Shown in pieces: positions 9,267-18,017 of a DNA stretch of 43,213 bases. The stretch spans positions 1 through 43,213 of the forward strand of contig ONHN01000014.1 in assembly GCA_900317635.1 (NCBI GenBank), written 5' to 3'. Source of the DNA: an uncultured Prevotellaceae bacterium (GTDB taxonomy: Bacteria; Bacteroidota; Bacteroidia; Bacteroidales; Bacteroidaceae). The position numbers and the translations under genes are program-made. The notes beneath the pieces are model-generated. The model saw only the letters and a program-made list of their open reading frames with translations, was not told the origin of the DNA and made no database searches. Positions within the stretch are counted from its first letter, which is position 1. Every line of letters starts with the position of its first letter.

Positions 9267-10697
9267 ATGCCTTCATTGAAATCTTTAGCCAAAGATACGG
9301 CTATCTACGGGCTGAGTAGCATCGTTGGACGTTTCCTCAACTATCTGCTCGTGCCCCTCTATACGCATCGCCTTGCCGCAGCCAGCGGCGACAACGGTGT
9401 GATTACGAACGTGTATAGCTACACCGCCTTGTTGCTCGTCATCCTCACCTTCGGCATGGAGACCAGCTTCTTTCGTTTTGCTAATAAGGAAGGCGAAGAC
9501 GATCGGCGCGTCTATGCCACGTCGCTGTGGGCCGTAGGTGCCGTTGCGGCCGTGTTTTGTGCGCTCGTCTGGCTGTTCTTGCCGCAGATAGCAGAGCCGA
9601 TGGGCTATGCCGCTCATCCCGACTTCATCGGCGTGATGGCCATCGTCGTGGCTATGGACGCCTTTCAGTCTATCACCTTTGCCTATCTTCGCTACCAAAA
9701 GAAAGCACTGAAGTTTGCAGCTTTAAAGCTCCTCTTCATCGCCCTAAATCTTGCGTTGAATTGCGCGTATTTCTTAACTGTAGAGCATCCCGACGTTGCC
9801 TACGTTTTCTACATCAACCTGCTTTGCACCGCCACCGTGCAACTCTGCTTCTGGAAGGAGCTGCGTGCCGGCTTTATGCGCCCCGACAAAGCCGTGTTTC
9901 GCCGCATGCTGTCCTACGCATGGCCCTTGCTCATTCTCGGCATAGCTGGCATTCTCAACCAAACCGCCGACAAAATTCTCTATCCCTTGCTCCGCCCTGG
10001 TCATCAAGGCCAGGTGGAACTCGGCATCTACGGCGGCTGCGTGAAGATAGCCATGATCATGGCCTTGATAACGCAAGCTTTTCGCTACGCCTACGAACCT
10101 TTTGTGTTTGGAGCCAGCAAAGAGAAAGACAACCGCACAACGTATGCGCTGGCCATGAAATACTTCATCATCTTCACGCTCCTTGCTTTCCTCTGCGTTG
10201 TGGGCTACATCGACATCCTGAAGTATCTCATCGGCAGCGACTACTGGGACGGCCTGCGCGTGGTGCCTATCGTGATGGCCGCCGAAATCATGATGGGAAT
10301 CTACTTCAACCTTTCTTTTTGGTACAAGTTGACCGACCGCACCATTTGGGGAGCCATTCTCAGCGGCATAGGTTGTGCTGTGCTCATTGCGCTGAACATT
10401 GCCCTCGTGCCCCGCTTTGGCTACGATGCCTCGGCTTGGGCTGGTTTTGCAGGCTACGCCACGGCCATGACGCTCTCCTACATTGCAGGGCAGCATTACT
10501 ATCCTATTCGCTATCCGTTGGGCAGCATTATGGTGTATGTCGTTCTGTGTTGCGGCTTCTATGTCGCCATGTGCTCCCTGCCAGCCGATTGGCCGCTGGC
10601 GTGGCGTTTAGGTTTGAATACGCTCTTCATCCTGGCCTATGCAGCCCACGTTGTTTACCACGAGTTTTATAAGAAGAAACACCGCGCAAAAGCATGA
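9267..10697 (+). CDS. Polysaccharide/lipid-linked oligosaccharide flippase-like membrane protein
   Basis: This 476-residue protein is hydrophobic throughout, with about 12-14 predicted membrane helices. It begins MPSLKSLAKDTAIYGLSSIVGRFLNYLLVPLYT, typical of the polysaccharide synthesis/Wzx branch of the MOP exporter superfamily. Members move lipid-linked sugars across the inner membrane. Unlike most wzx genes it is not among glycosyltransferases. It is the first gene of a unit with an M16 peptidase and a Nudix hydrolase, and its stop codon overlaps the next start (ATGA). The substrate is unknown. Transport in the MOP superfamily is certain in outline, but the specific Wzx role is inference. 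Confidence 0.82.
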   Translation: MPSLKSLAKDTAIYGLSSIVGRFLNYLLVPLYTHRLAAASGDNGVITNVYSYTALLLVILTFGMETSFFRFANKEGEDDRRVYATSLWAVGAVAAVFCALVWLFLPQIAEPMGYAAHPDFIGVMAIVVAMDAFQSITFAYLRYQKKALKFAALKLLFIALNLALNCAYFLTVEHPDVAYVFYINLLCTATVQLCFWKELRAGFMRPDKAVFRRMLSYAWPLLILGIAGILNQTADKILYPLLRPGHQGQVELGIYGGCVKIAMIMALITQAFRYAYEPFVFGASKEKDNRTTYALAMKYFIIFTLLAFLCVVGYIDILKYLIGSDYWDGLRVVPIVMAAEIMMGIYFNLSFWYKLTDRTIWGAILSGIGCAVLIALNIALVPRFGYDASAWAGFAGYATAMTLSYIAGQHYYPIRYPLGSIMVYVVLCCGFYVAMCSLPADWPLAWRLGLNTLFILAYAAHVVYHEFYKKKHRAKA

Positions 10698-11905
10698 TGA
10701 CGACATTGCAAAACGGACTGCGCATCGTCGTGGTGCCCCATCCCTCGGAGGTAGTTTATTGTGGCTACGTGGTATGTGCGGGCACGCGCAACGAAGCTGC
10801 TGAGGACTTTGGTTTAGCCCATTTCATCGAGCATTTAAGCTTCAAGGGAACCGAGCGTCGGCGCGCTTGGCACATCAATAATTATCTGGAGCGCGTTGGC
10901 GGCGACCTCAACGCCTTCACCAATAAGCAAGAGACCGTTTATCACGCTACGGTCTTGCGACAAGACTTCGCCCGCGCCGCCGACTTGCTCACCGACATCG
11001 TGTTTCATAGTCAGTACCCCGAGGCTGAGCTACACCGTGAGGCCGAGGTGGTTTGCGACGAGATAGACAGCTACGAAGACTCCCCCGCCGAACGCATCTT
11101 CGATGAGTTCGAGGCGTTGCTATTCGACGGCCATCCCTTAGGGCGCGACATACTTGGAACAAAAAAGCGCGTACGCGCCTATCGCCGTGCCGATGCCCAG
11201 CGTTTTACGCGCTGCTGGTACACGCCCGATAATGCCGTGTTCTTCTGTCTTGGCAACGTGGAGGAAAAAGCTGTTGTGCGGCGCATAGAGCGGCTCACGT
11301 CAGATCTATCGGCATCCGTCATGGAGCGTGTCGCTCAGCCCTTGCCGCCTTACCGCCCGCTGCGCGTTGAGCGCCATCGCGACACGCACCAAGCCCATGT
11401 CATCTTGGGCAACCGTGCGCAAGGCGGCCATAGCGAGGCCCGCTTTGCCGTGTCGCTGCTGAGCAACATCCTGGGCGGTCCTGGAATGAACTCGCGCCTC
11501 ACGGCTCGCTTGCGCGAAAAGGCTGGGCTGGTTTATACCGTCGATTCCTATATTTATATGTACCCCGACGTGGGCGTGTGGGAGGTTTACTTCGGTTGCG
11601 ACAAGGCCGACGTCAATCGCTGTCTGCATCTTGTGCGCCACGAACTCAAACGCTTCGTTGACGAACGGCTTACTCCTGCTCGCTTAAAAGCTGCAAAGAG
11701 CCAATTCATCGGTCAAATCGGGATAGGAGAAGCCAACCTCGAAAGCTTGGCATTGACCTATGGAAAAACGTTGGCTCACTATGATACGCTCCACAATCCA
11801 GCCTTGCTGCGTGAGCGCATAGCAGCACTCAGTGCCGCCGAGCTGCAAGCGGCGGCTGCCGAACTGTTTGCACCCGAACAAATCTCAACGTTGATTTATG
11901 ATTGA
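10694..11905 (+). CDS. M16-family zinc metallopeptidase
   Basis: This 403-residue protein is of the pitrilysin/processing-peptidase family. The inverted zinc motif HxxEH is present as HFIEH (H43, E46, H47). The distal acidic ligand is expected in EAEVVCDEIDSYED, about 75 residues later. A second, non-catalytic M16 half follows, with the typical GGPGMNSRLTARLREKAGLVY motif. No signal peptide is seen, so it is probably cytoplasmic. It overlaps the flippase by 4 bases and the Nudix gene by 8, so the three are probably co-translated. The substrate is not known. Confidence 0.92.
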   Translation: MMTTLQNGLRIVVVPHPSEVVYCGYVVCAGTRNEAAEDFGLAHFIEHLSFKGTERRRAWHINNYLERVGGDLNAFTNKQETVYHATVLRQDFARAADLLTDIVFHSQYPEAELHREAEVVCDEIDSYEDSPAERIFDEFEALLFDGHPLGRDILGTKKRVRAYRRADAQRFTRCWYTPDNAVFFCLGNVEEKAVVRRIERLTSDLSASVMERVAQPLPPYRPLRVERHRDTHQAHVILGNRAQGGHSEARFAVSLLSNILGGPGMNSRLTARLREKAGLVYTVDSYIYMYPDVGVWEVYFGCDKADVNRCLHLVRHELKRFVDERLTPARLKAAKSQFIGQIGIGEANLESLALTYGKTLAHYDTLHNPALLRERIAALSAAELQAAAAELFAPEQISTLIYD

Positions 11906-12449
11906 CAAGAAGCCTCACCCGCTCGCCCTCTTTCGCTACTGCCCCCGCTGCGGCAGTGCGCTTTTTAAGGAACACGATGCACGTTCGAAGCAGTGCGAAG
12001 ATTGCGGATTTACGTTCTATCATAATGCCGCCGCCTCAACAGCGGCCTTTATCGTGCGATCCGACGGTGCCTTGCTCTGTGCCCGCCGCGCCTGCCAGCC
12101 AGCCCAGGGCACGCTCGACTTGCCTGGCGGATTTATCGACCCAGGCGAAGACGCCGTGGCGGGCGTAGTGCGCGAAGTGAGGGAGGAAACGGGAGCAACC
12201 GTTACGTCTGCCTCCTTCTTGTTCTCGCTTCCAAACAAGTATGTTTTCAGCGACTTTGAAGTAGCAACGTGCGACCTCTTTTTTAGCGTTGAATTGGCTT
12301 CTTACGACCATTTGCAAGCCACCGACGACGTGGCCGAACTATTGTGGCTGCACCCCGAGGACATACAGCCAGCACTTTTCGGTTTAGCGTCTATTCGCCA
12401 AGCCGTAGCACGCTATCTTCAAGAGCGCGGTTTAGCGTTGCGCAAGTAG
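11898..12449 (+). CDS. Nudix hydrolase with N-terminal zinc ribbon
   Basis: The 183-residue protein has a zinc ribbon of two CxxC pairs (CPRCG, CEDCG) near residues 15-36. A Nudix fold follows with a complete Nudix box, GGFIDPGEDAV then REVREETGA. The zinc ribbon plus Nudix order resembles NudC-type NADH/NAD-capped RNA pyrophosphatases, but the N-terminal NudC domain is absent. I call it only a Nudix hydrolase, acting on a nucleoside diphosphate derivative. It starts inside the end of the M16 gene. Its last 18 bases overlap the end of dusB on the other strand. Confidence 0.9.
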   Translation: MIDKKPHPLALFRYCPRCGSALFKEHDARSKQCEDCGFTFYHNAAASTAAFIVRSDGALLCARRACQPAQGTLDLPGGFIDPGEDAVAGVVREVREETGATVTSASFLFSLPNKYVFSDFEVATCDLFFSVELASYDHLQATDDVAELLWLHPEDIQPALFGLASIRQAVARYLQERGLALRK

Positions 12450-13448
12450 CGGGCGCACGCTTTCCATAATCTCAAAAAGTTCTTCCTTAGTTTCGGCGCG
12501 AAGCATGGCGATGCGTGTTTCGCGGAAGTTGGGTATTCCCTTAAATAAAGGCGTAGCCGCCAAGTGGCGTCGCACGTGCAGGATGCCTCTGTACTCGTCA
12601 AGCCGTGCGATGCTCTGCCTCACTTGTTCTTTCAAGACATCAAGCTTCCAGTCGGCCGAGAGCGGTGCGTAGGCACTTTCGATGGCTTGCGTCAGGTTGT
12701 GGTCGGCCTGATGCATGGCGTCGTGCATCTCCTTGAATATCCAAGGTTGCCCGAACGTGGCACGTCCCACCATGCACGCATCCACGCCATAGTCGTTGAA
12801 AGCACGTTCTACGTCTTGCGGCGTGCAGAGGTCGCCGTTGCCAATGACGGGGATGTGCATGCGAGGATTGCGCTTCACGGCACCTATCAATTCCCAGTTG
12901 GCCGTCCCCTTATACATTTGCGAGCGCGTGCGGCCATGAATGGTCAGTGCGCTGATGCCGCAGTCCTGCAACTGCTCGGCGAGGTCCACAATGATTTTGT
13001 GTTGCTCGTCCCAGCCCAGTCGCGTCTTCACCGTCACAGGAATGTTAACGGCCTCCACTACGCGGCGCGTGATGTCAAGCATGAGCGGCACTTTTTGCAG
13101 CATGCCCGCTCCCGCCCCTTTCCCCGCCACGCGCTTGACGGGGCAGCCGAAGTTGATGTCGAGGATGTCGGGATGGGCTGTCTCCTCTACGATTTGCGCT
13201 GCGTCGCGCATGGCTTCAGGAAAGCGACCGTAGATTTGTATGGCCACGGGCCGCTCCTCGTCCGTGACGCGCAATTTCTCGAACGTGCGAGGCACCGCGC
13301 GCACCAAGGCATCGCTCGCCACGAACTCGCTATAGACCATAGCCGCTCCCATGCGGCGGCACAGAAGTCGAAAGCCCACGTCTGTCACGTCCTCCATGGG
13401 CGCCAGCAAGAGCGGACGCTCGCCCAGGTCAATCGTTCCTATCTTCAT
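12432..13448 (-). CDS. dusB: tRNA-dihydrouridine synthase
   Basis: This 338-residue flavoenzyme reduces specific uridines in the tRNA D-loop to dihydrouridine. The start MKIGTIDLGERPLLLAPMEDVTD and the motifs NFGCPVKRVAGKGAGA and VTVKTRLGW (FMN and substrate binding, with the catalytic cysteine in the first) are typical of DusB. The frame stays open for 145 more codons upstream, but that stretch lies across the CPBP gene in another frame. The ATG at 13446-13448 is the family start and makes an ATGA overlap with the CPBP stop. It is the last gene of a four-gene chain. Confidence 0.92.
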   Translation of the reverse strand: MKIGTIDLGERPLLLAPMEDVTDVGFRLLCRRMGAAMVYSEFVASDALVRAVPRTFEKLRVTDEERPVAIQIYGRFPEAMRDAAQIVEETAHPDILDINFGCPVKRVAGKGAGAGMLQKVPLMLDITRRVVEAVNIPVTVKTRLGWDEQHKIIVDLAEQLQDCGISALTIHGRTRSQMYKGTANWELIGAVKRNPRMHIPVIGNGDLCTPQDVERAFNDYGVDACMVGRATFGQPWIFKEMHDAMHQADHNLTQAIESAYAPLSADWKLDVLKEQVRQSIARLDEYRGILHVRRHLAATPLFKGIPNFRETRIAMLRAETKEELFEIMESVRPLLAQR

Positions 13449-14290
13449 CGTGCTGACGTGTTTTGGGGTTCGGCTGCGCCAAAGGAGGCAATGAAACGTG
13501 GCCGTCGGATGCGGCAAACAGCGTAGAAAGCCAGTATGCCGGCAATGGCTATTGAGAGGCTGGCGGTTATAACTGTACCCTTGCCTAAGTTTTCGAACCA
13601 TGCCGATAGGGCGGGGAACTTGATGAGCAACACCGAGCACGTGTTGTTTATGACGTGGGCCAACAGGCTGAGACGGATGTCGCCCGTCATATAGTATAGA
13701 TAGGCCAGCAATACGCCCAGAAGTAGGGCTGGCACCAGTTGGGCCAGGTCGATGTGGACCACGGCAAACAAGAACGCCGTTATGATGGCAGCAGGGAAGT
13801 GGTGCATACCCGTGCGACCAAGTTGGCGCAAGAGGCCTTCGCGAAAGACGAGTTCCTCTACCAGTGGTCCGAAAAAGCAAATAAGAAGAAGGCCCGGTGT
13901 CGTTTCGATCATAGCTTGCAACATCTCAAGAGCACCATTGTCGCTTAGTTCGAGCTTGTCGACGAAGAGTCCGAAGCCGATGGCCGTCAGCATGAAGGCC
14001 ATCAGCGCCGCCGCCCAAAGAGGCGGAAGAATAGGCGATTGCGGACGCAGGAACCGCCGATTGACGTAGTCTAACGCCCACAGAATGACCACAAGAAAGA
14101 TGTAGGTCACTAAGAGGCCTAATGCCTGACTTTCGGCACTCAGTTCGCTGTCGGCAATGGCTGTGTGGTCGGAGAACGATGCCGTCAGGAGGTTAAAAGC
14201 CTGAGCAAATAGATCCCCAAAAAGTTGTGCTATAATGAAAAGCACAAGCAGGGTGACGATAACAGTCCAAGGCGAAAACGTTCGTTTCAT
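13445..14290 (-). CDS. CPBP-family intramembrane protease homologue
   Basis: The 281-residue membrane protein has about eight hydrophobic segments. It carries the CPBP/Abi (CAAX prenyl protease 2-like) motifs EELVFREG (EExxxR), FAVVH (FxxxH) and HVINN (HxxxN). These place catalytic glutamates and histidines within the membrane, as in Rce1. The bacterial substrate is usually unknown; roles in membrane-protein processing or bacteriocin immunity have been found for some members. It overlaps the HAD-RibF gene upstream and dusB downstream by 4 bases each, so expression is probably coupled. Confidence 0.9.
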   Translation of the reverse strand: MKRTFSPWTVIVTLLVLFIIAQLFGDLFAQAFNLLTASFSDHTAIADSELSAESQALGLLVTYIFLVVILWALDYVNRRFLRPQSPILPPLWAAALMAFMLTAIGFGLFVDKLELSDNGALEMLQAMIETTPGLLLICFFGPLVEELVFREGLLRQLGRTGMHHFPAAIITAFLFAVVHIDLAQLVPALLLGVLLAYLYYMTGDIRLSLLAHVINNTCSVLLIKFPALSAWFENLGKGTVITASLSIAIAGILAFYAVCRIRRPRFIASFGAAEPQNTSAR

Positions 14291-15798
14291 GGTTTGTTCA
14301 GTTTAAGTTGGCGCACGGCTTGTGCATCTTCTTGCAACTGTAGGCGCAAAACGTTGGTGTCTTTGAAAGGCACCTCGTCGCGCAGTTTGCAGAGGAACTC
14401 CAGCGTGAGTTCTTTGCCATAGAGATCGCCGTTGAAATCGAGCAAATGAGCTTCGATGGTTACGTCCTTGCCGTTGTGGAGGGTAGGGCGTGCCGTGATG
14501 CCCACCATGGCGGCATACCACTGCCCTCCTGCTTGGCAGCGTGCGGCGTATGCACCGCGAGGCGGAATGAGTTGGCGCTTGTCGGTAGGAGCAATGTTGG
14601 CGGTGGGGAAGCCTAAGCGCGCTCCTACGTGATGGCCCTCAACGACGGTGCCGCAAAGCGTGTAGGCATGGCCTAATAGGCTTGATGCTTCTTCTATATT
14701 ACCTTCGCATATAGCCTCACGCACCACCGACGAGGAAACGTTTCCCTTCAGCTCGTCGGCCTCGATGATTTCCAAACCCACCTTGTTGCCTATGGCGCGA
14801 TAGTCGTCAATGGTGAGCTGCGTGTCGCTACCGAAGTGGTTGTCGTAGCCTACGACAAGGCATTCCACGGCTCGGCGCTCCACAAGTTCGTGGCGCATAA
14901 ACTCGCGAGCCGTCAGCAGGGCGGTTTCTTTATTAAATGAAAGCACATCAACCTTGTCAATGCCTGCTTGCTGGATGAGACGCACTTTTTGGTGGAGGGG
15001 CGTGAGTAGGTGTGGCGCGTTGACGTTGGCCAGCGTTTCTGCGGGATGTCGGTCGAGCGTAATGGCCAAGGAGCTTATGTCGCGACGTTGCGCTTCTTGC
15101 GCCACTTGACGGAAAAGGTGACAGTGACCGCGATGCACGCCATCGAAGAACCCCACCGTTGCCACGCAGGAGGGGCGCAGGCGTCCGTCCTCGTCGAAGA
15201 ACGTTTTCCAAGCCCCCTGTGCGGGTGCCAGACGAGCGCGCATGCCGCAGCGGCGCGCCGCCTCGCAGTTTGCGGCAGAATCGTCGAAGAAAAGGATGTT
15301 TTTTGCCTCTACGCCCAGCCTGCGCACCACTTCGTGGAAGATGCGCGGGTCGGGCTTTTGCAGTCCCATCTCGAAGGAAAGAAACGTGTCGGTGAAAAAG
15401 TCCTTCAACTTCTTCTTGCCGTAGTCTATCAGTTCGCTATCCGTCATGCCCCAGTGCACGGGGTTCGTGTTGCTCAGCACGCAGAGTCGATAGTGCTGTT
15501 TTACCTTTTCCAAAAGGGCCAGTCGGTCGGCGGGAACGATGACGGGATAGCGTTTCCACGCATTGATGAGTTGCTCGTCGGTTAGGTCGGAACGTCCACT
15601 TTGCTGGCGTAAGGCATTGCAAAGTTCGTGCGCGTTAATCTTTCCGCCTTCAAAGTCGCTGAACACGCCGCCTTGTGCAAAGGTGCCGAGGTAGGGCGTA
15701 ATGTCGAACCCCAAGTCGGCAAAGGCGCGCACGCAGCGCTCGCGATCCAAGTCAACGAGTACGCCCCCGAAGTCGAAAAGCAGAATAGGTTTATCCAT
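14287..15798 (-). CDS. ribF: Fused HAD phosphatase and bifunctional riboflavin kinase/FAD synthetase
   Basis: This 503-residue protein joins two enzymes. Residues 1-200 are a HAD-IA phosphatase: nucleophile D9 in FDFGGVLVD, S109 in LSNT, K148 in QKPDPRIF, and D172/D173 in FFDDS. The second motif I aspartate is replaced by glycine (D-F-G), as in some YihX-like phosphatases. Residues from about 208 are RibF: the adenylyltransferase motif GFFDGVHRGH (216-225), SSSVVREAI near 355-363, and the riboflavin-kinase motif GARLGFPTAN (392-401). RibF makes FMN and FAD from riboflavin. The RibF part begins directly at its first strand, so there is almost no linker. The join is one uninterrupted frame. The HAD half might dephosphorylate FMN or a riboflavin precursor; that is inference. 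It overlaps its neighbours on both sides. Confidence 0.9.
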   Translation of the reverse strand: MDKPILLFDFGGVLVDLDRERCVRAFADLGFDITPYLGTFAQGGVFSDFEGGKINAHELCNALRQQSGRSDLTDEQLINAWKRYPVIVPADRLALLEKVKQHYRLCVLSNTNPVHWGMTDSELIDYGKKKLKDFFTDTFLSFEMGLQKPDPRIFHEVVRRLGVEAKNILFFDDSAANCEAARRCGMRARLAPAQGAWKTFFDEDGRLRPSCVATVGFFDGVHRGHCHLFRQVAQEAQRRDISSLAITLDRHPAETLANVNAPHLLTPLHQKVRLIQQAGIDKVDVLSFNKETALLTAREFMRHELVERRAVECLVVGYDNHFGSDTQLTIDDYRAIGNKVGLEIIEADELKGNVSSSVVREAICEGNIEEASSLLGHAYTLCGTVVEGHHVGARLGFPTANIAPTDKRQLIPPRGAYAARCQAGGQWYAAMVGITARPTLHNGKDVTIEAHLLDFNGDLYGKELTLEFLCKLRDEVPFKDTNVLRLQLQEDAQAVRQLKLNKP

Positions 15799-17026
15799 TC
15801 ACGTCAATTCTAAAGAGTTTGTCGCTGGGCCGCACCTTCTCGGGTACGGCGAAGGAAACGTTGTGGCCCTTTTCGGCCACTTCAAGCGGCGTTCGGTCGT
15901 ATCGGAAGTCGTCGGGCGTGACATAGACGGCTCCCGTCGTGGGACCCGTGATGAGGAGCTTGTCGCCCTTCTTGAAACCGCCCGCTTCCAAGCGGAACTC
16001 GGCCACGCCAAGGCGCGAGTAGTACGTTACGCCGCGACCGATATAGACCTTCCGCTCTGTGGCCTGCGAGCCGTAGCTCTCGCTCCATTCGCCAGCATTC
16101 TTTCCAAGGTAGTAGCCACTCCAAAATCCTCGGTTGAAAACGCGTGAAAGCTGCGCGTCCCATGTCTTTACTCTCTCTTCTGAGAACGTCCCGCTGAGCA
16201 CGGCCTGCAGTGCTTCTTTATAGACGCGCGTCACCGTGAGGACATACTCGGCCGAGCGCGCCCGTCCCTCAATCTTGAAGACGCGAACGCCTGCCTTCAC
16301 CATTTGGTCGAGGAACCCCACCGTCTTGAGGTCCTTCGGACTCATCAGGTATTGGCGGTCAACGTCAATCTGCGTGCCCGTTTCGCGGTCGGTCAGTGTG
16401 TAGCCTCGACGACAGAGTTGCATGCACTCTCCACGGTTGGCCGAGCGCACGGCGTTGTCGAGCGAGAGGTAGCACTTACCGCTGACCGCCATGCAGAGCG
16501 CGCCGTGGCAGAACATTTCTATGCGCACCAGTTCGCCGCTCGGCCCCGTAATGTGCTGCTCTTGTATCTGCTGGTAGATGTCGGCCACTTGCTCCAAGTT
16601 CAGCTCGCGCGCCAGCACCACCACGTCGGCAAACTGGGCGTAGAAGCGCAGGGCTTCGATGTTCGAGATGTTGAGCTGTGTGCTCAGGTGCACCTCTTGC
16701 CCGATGCTGCGGCAGTAGCTCAAGACCGCTACGTCCGAAGCAATGACAGCCGAGATGCCTGCCGCATGCGCAGCATCGCAAATGCGCCGCATCAAAGGGA
16801 GCTCTTCGCCGTAGATTATCGTGTTGACCGTGAGGTAGGCCTTGACGCCCGCTTCGCGACAAGTGGCTACTATTTCAGTTAGGTCGTCAATGGTAAAGCG
16901 GCTGGCCGAATGCGCCCGCATGTTGAGTGCTTCTACGCCGAAGTATATCGAGTCGGCCCCAGCCTGCAACGCAGCCGCCAGACTTTCGCGACTACCCACG
17001 GGGGCCATTATTTCGTATCCGTGCAT
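15791..17026 (-). CDS. U32-family peptidase-like protein (TrhP/RlhA type)
   Basis: The 411-residue protein begins MHGYEIMAPVGSRESL and carries the U32 signature: a cysteine-rich run EMFCHGALCMAVSGKC, then SANRGECMQLCR. Members such as TrhP and RlhA have roles in prephenate-dependent tRNA/rRNA hydroxylation and may bind an iron-sulphur cluster. Proteolysis is established for only a few members. The reading frame extends 37 codons upstream, but that part includes the -7 box at 17053-17060, so the ATG at 17024-17026 is the start. It is the first gene of the chain with ribF, CPBP and dusB. Sharing an operon with an FMN-making enzyme and the FMN-dependent DusB supports an RNA-modification role. 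Confidence 0.86.
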   Translation of the reverse strand: MHGYEIMAPVGSRESLAAALQAGADSIYFGVEALNMRAHSASRFTIDDLTEIVATCREAGVKAYLTVNTIIYGEELPLMRRICDAAHAAGISAVIASDVAVLSYCRSIGQEVHLSTQLNISNIEALRFYAQFADVVVLARELNLEQVADIYQQIQEQHITGPSGELVRIEMFCHGALCMAVSGKCYLSLDNAVRSANRGECMQLCRRGYTLTDRETGTQIDVDRQYLMSPKDLKTVGFLDQMVKAGVRVFKIEGRARSAEYVLTVTRVYKEALQAVLSGTFSEERVKTWDAQLSRVFNRGFWSGYYLGKNAGEWSESYGSQATERKVYIGRGVTYYSRLGVAEFRLEAGGFKKGDKLLITGPTTGAVYVTPDDFRYDRTPLEVAEKGHNVSFAVPEKVRPSDKLFRIDVNG

Positions 17027-17052
17027 AGGACTTATGTTTGTATTTGCGGCTG

Positions 17053-17060
17053 CAAAATTA
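17053..17060 (-). promoter_or_regulatory. -7 box of the U32-ribF-CPBP-dusB operon
   Basis: On the minus strand this reads TAATTTTG followed by CAG, matching TAnnTTTG. It lies 27 bases upstream of the chosen U32 start and is divergent from the parA promoter. No clear -33 TTTG is visible. Confidence 0.6.
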
Positions 17061-17120
17061 CGAACTTTCATGAGAAACGCAATAAATCGTAGGCTGCGAC
17101 ACCTTAAAATATGTTTAAGT

Positions 17121-17152
17121 TTTGGTGCTTCGCACATATCTGCTTACCTTTG
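17121..17152 (+). promoter_or_regulatory. Promoter of the parA operon
   Basis: TTTG at 17121-17124 and TACCTTTG at 17145-17152 are 20 bases apart, a full match to the Bacteroidetes consensus. The transcript would start near 17159 and have a leader of about 65 bases. Confidence 0.75.
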
Positions 17153-17203
17153 CACCAAATATGTAGATACGTGAGGGATGTAGCGGAGCAACCTCCTTGC
17201 GAT

Positions 17204-17226
17204 AAATAGAAACCAACAGCCCTATG
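17204..17226 (+). promoter_or_regulatory. parA leader shared with metG
   Basis: These 23 bases ending in the parA ATG differ from the metG leader (6970-6992) only by C instead of G six bases before the start codon. The genes are otherwise unrelated and 10 kb apart. Here the motif lies about 45 bases into the transcript; in metG it is at the very 5' end. Confidence 0.5.
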
Positions 17227-18009
17227 GGAAAGATTATAGCTTTAGCCAATCAGAAAGGCGGCGTGGGGAAAACCACCACAGCCATGAACCTGGCCGCCTC
17301 GCTCGCAGCATTAGAGAAGAAAGTACTGCTCGTTGATGCCGACTCGCAGGCCAATGCCTCCAGCGGCCTTGGCGTGGATTTTGCGGAGACGGATGCCACG
17401 CTGTACGAGTGCATCATGAACCGTGGCGACGTTCGCGAAGCCATTTATGAAACCGACATTGAAGGTCTTGACATTGTTCCTGCCCACATCAACTTGGCAG
17501 GTGCAGCTATCGAAATGCTCAGTTTCGACAAGCGCGAGTTTATAATGAAAGACTTGTTGAGCCCCGTTCGCGACCTTTACGACTATATCATCATCGACTG
17601 CGCACCCGCCTTGGGCATCATCACCGTCAACGCGCTGACGGCTGCCGACTCTGTCGTTATCCCCGTTCAGTGCGAGTATTTCGCTTTGGAAGGTATCAGC
17701 AAGTTGCTGAACACCATTCGGATGATTAAGCGCAAGCTGAACCCGTCGTTAGAGATAGAAGGCTTTTTGCTGACGATGTACGACAGCCGCCTTCGCCTGG
17801 CCAACCAGATCTACGACGAAGTGAAGCGCCACTTCCAAGAACTCGTCTTTAAGACCGTCATTCAGCGCAACGTGAAACTCTCCGAAGCACCCAGCCACGG
17901 ACTCCCAGCCATTCTCTACGACGTGACGAGCACGGGTGCTAAGAACTACATGGCGCTGGCCAAGGAGATTGTGAGCCGGAACGAACGCGCTGCAAACGCA
18001 GAAAAGTAA
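17224..18009 (+). CDS. parA: Chromosome-partitioning ATPase ParA/Soj
   Basis: The 261-residue protein has the deviant Walker A motif [14 protein letters not shown] at its N-terminus and the Walker A' and B regions [10 protein letters not shown] and YIIIDCAP. With ParB and parS sites it segregates the chromosome origin region and can affect replication initiation. Length and motifs match chromosomal Soj rather than plasmid ParA forms with an N-terminal DNA-binding domain. A 138-base gap separates it from parB. No parS-like palindrome was seen in the window. Confidence 0.96.
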   Translation: MGKIIALANQKGGVGKTTTAMNLAASLAALEKKVLLVDADSQANASSGLGVDFAETDATLYECIMNRGDVREAIYETDIEGLDIVPAHINLAGAAIEMLSFDKREFIMKDLLSPVRDLYDYIIIDCAPALGIITVNALTAADSVVIPVQCEYFALEGISKLLNTIRMIKRKLNPSLEIEGFLLTMYDSRLRLANQIYDEVKRHFQELVFKTVIQRNVKLSEAPSHGLPAILYDVTSTGAKNYMALAKEIVSRNERAANAEK

Positions 18010-18017
18010 CGTTTTTT

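Noticed and set aside
13449-13880. 145-codon N-terminal extension of dusB
   Set aside because: It runs across the CPBP gene in another frame and has no homology-like features. DusB starts at MKIGTID.
17027-17137. 37-codon extension of the U32 protein
   Set aside because: It contains the -7 box at 17053-17060, so the true start is the ATG at 17024-17026.
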